A DNA stretch of 7,372 nt. It comes from UPXZ01 sp035402725 (GTDB taxonomy: Bacteria > Bacteroidota > Bacteroidia > Bacteroidales > Paludibacteraceae). Under the pieces are notes generated by a model that worked only from the letters and a program-made list of their open reading frames with translations, was not told the origin of the DNA and made no database searches. A program made the position numbers and the translations under genes. The DNA lies in NCBI GenBank assembly GCA_035402725.1, contig DAONDU010000129.1:1-7372 (forward strand), written 5' to 3'. Numbering within the stretch: the first letter of the stretch is position 1; every line of letters begins with the position of its first letter. Shown here in pieces: positions 6,363-7,372 of this stretch.

Positions 6363-6364
6363 TG

Positions 6365-7372
6365 TTACGCTTTATAATTACGTTGCTGACGAACAATAAA
6401 TTCGTAATCAAGCGGTTCTTTGATCAGTTCAGGTTCCTGACCTTCACCTTTGTATTTCCAGCATGACACATACGCGAATTTATCGTCATCGCGAAGAGCT
6501 TCGCCTTCGGGTGTCTGATATTCTTCGCGGAAGTGACCACCGCAGGACTCTTCGCGCAGCAGCGCGTCGCGTGCCATCAGTTCGCCTGTTTCGATAAAAT
6601 CGGCCAAGCGCAGCGCTTTTTCAAGCTCAACGTTCAGATTATCGGCTTTTCCGGGAACATATACATTTGTCCAGAAATCTTTTCTTACCTGGGCAATTTT
6701 CTCCAGACCTGTTTTCAGTCCTTCGGCAGTACGTCCCATACCAACATAATCCCACATGATAAGGCCCAATTCACGATGAAGATGATCTACCGAGTATTTG
6801 CCCTGAATGCTCATGATTTTATTTATTCTGTCATTGATTGCTTTCTCGGCTTCTTCAAATTCCTTGCTGTCGGTGCTGATGCGCGGAACGCGAATCTGAT
6901 CGGCAAGATAATTCTGAATAGTATATGGAAGAACAAAATATCCGTCGGCCAGTCCCTGCATGAGTGCAGAAGCTCCCAGTCGGTTAGCTCCGTGATCAGA
7001 GAAATTCGCTTCCCCGATGCAAAACAATCCTTTAACCGATGTCTGGAGTTCATAATCCACCCAGATACCACCCATGGTGTAATGGATGGCAGGATAAATC
7101 ATCATCGGGGTTTTATATGGATTATCGTCAACGATTTTTTCGTACATCTGGAATAAGTTACCGTAACGGGCACGAACAACATTCTCGCCCAGGCGGTCGA
7201 TGGCTTCCGAAAAATCGAGATAAACGGCAAGTCCTGTATTTCCCACACCAAATCCGGCATCGCAGCGTTCTTTGGCAGCACGTGAAGCAACGTCGCGGGG
7301 TACGAGGTTACCGAAAGCCGGATATCTGCGTTCCAGGTAGTAATCACGATCTTCTTCCTTGAGGTCGGTAGG
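6365..7372 (-). CDS. sdhA: Succinate dehydrogenase/fumarate reductase flavoprotein subunit, C-terminal part (5' end outside window)
   Basis: This is the catalytic FAD subunit that interconverts succinate and fumarate. The frame is open to the right edge and gives 335 residues, about the last half of a protein usually near 640-660 residues in Bacteroidetes. The first visible residues (PTDLKEEDRDYYLERRYPAF) already lie inside the capping/active-site region. VPRDVASRAA carries the proton-shuttle arginine (about 7295-7297, like E. coli Arg286), HYTMGG the substrate-contacting histidine, and GEANFSDHGANRLGASALMQG the FAD-contacting strand with the active-site Arg in NRLGA. The C-terminal helical domain (about residues 170-335) has the family's usual REL and GMGR segments. 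The N-terminal FAD-binding motif and the flavin-linking histidine are outside the window. A GTG at 7246 is internal and is not the start. It is cotranscribed with sdhB; sdhC would be expected upstream, past the right edge. Confidence 0.96.
   Translation of the reverse strand, partial: PTDLKEEDRDYYLERRYPAFGNLVPRDVASRAAKERCDAGFGVGNTGLAVYLDFSEAIDRLGENVVRARYGNLFQMYEKIVDDNPYKTPMMIYPAIHYTMGGIWVDYELQTSVKGLFCIGEANFSDHGANRLGASALMQGLADGYFVLPYTIQNYLADQIRVPRISTDSKEFEEAEKAINDRINKIMSIQGKYSVDHLHRELGLIMWDYVGMGRTAEGLKTGLEKIAQVRKDFWTNVYVPGKADNLNVELEKALRLADFIETGELMARDALLREESCGGHFREEYQTPEGEALRDDDKFAYVSCWKYKGEGQEPELIKEPLDYEFIVRQQRNYKA

Noticed and set aside
6533..7156. 207-residue open frame on the plus strand
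   Set aside because: It lies entirely antisense to sdhA, shows no domain or signal, and is explained by the codon bias of the real gene.

Overview
The window looks like a chromosomal segment from a member of the Bacteroidetes, probably Bacteroidales or a close relative. The evidence is a CcrA/CfiA-type subclass B1 metallo-beta-lactamase reading frame, a secreted GH51 arabinofuranosidase of the Bacteroides type, an SdhA/SdhB pair of the Bacteroidetes type, AT-rich spacers, almost no Shine-Dalgarno sequences, and C-rich interspersed palindromes. These assignments come from reading the sequence and family knowledge; no database search was possible.

Layout. Positions 1-1254 (+) hold the C-terminal half of alanyl-tRNA synthetase (alaS), cut by the left edge. 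A short C-rich palindrome follows its stop. Positions 1446-2150 (+) encode a secreted SGNH/GDSL esterase. A strong two-way terminator at 2167-2206 separates it from the converging minus-strand genes. Positions 2232-2971 (-) hold the metallo-beta-lactamase reading frame, broken by two separate +1 frameshifts but with every zinc ligand intact. A REP-like hairpin lies at 3009-3045. Positions 3085-5037 (-) encode the GH51 alpha-L-arabinofuranosidase. The next 443 bases (5038-5480) are non-coding: a possible structured leader and promoter for the GH51 gene, then tandem terminators of the upstream sdh genes. Positions 5481-6236 (-) encode the iron-sulfur subunit and 6365-7372 (-) the C-terminal half of the flavoprotein subunit of succinate dehydrogenase/fumarate reductase. 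The flavoprotein is cut by the right edge.

Functionally, two housekeeping loci (alaS and sdh) flank an accessory block of three proteins with export signals. The esterase and the arabinofuranosidase could act together on acetylated, arabinose-decorated hemicellulose, but they are on opposite strands and not in one operon. SdhA and SdhB form the soluble catalytic arm of complex II. The cytochrome b subunit (sdhC) would be expected beyond the right edge.

The most notable observations are the doubly frameshifted metallo-beta-lactamase, the C-rich palindromes repeated near alaS and inside the sdh operon, the unusually filled sdhA-sdhB gap, and the structured region upstream of the GH51 gene. I found no clearly new multi-gene system.
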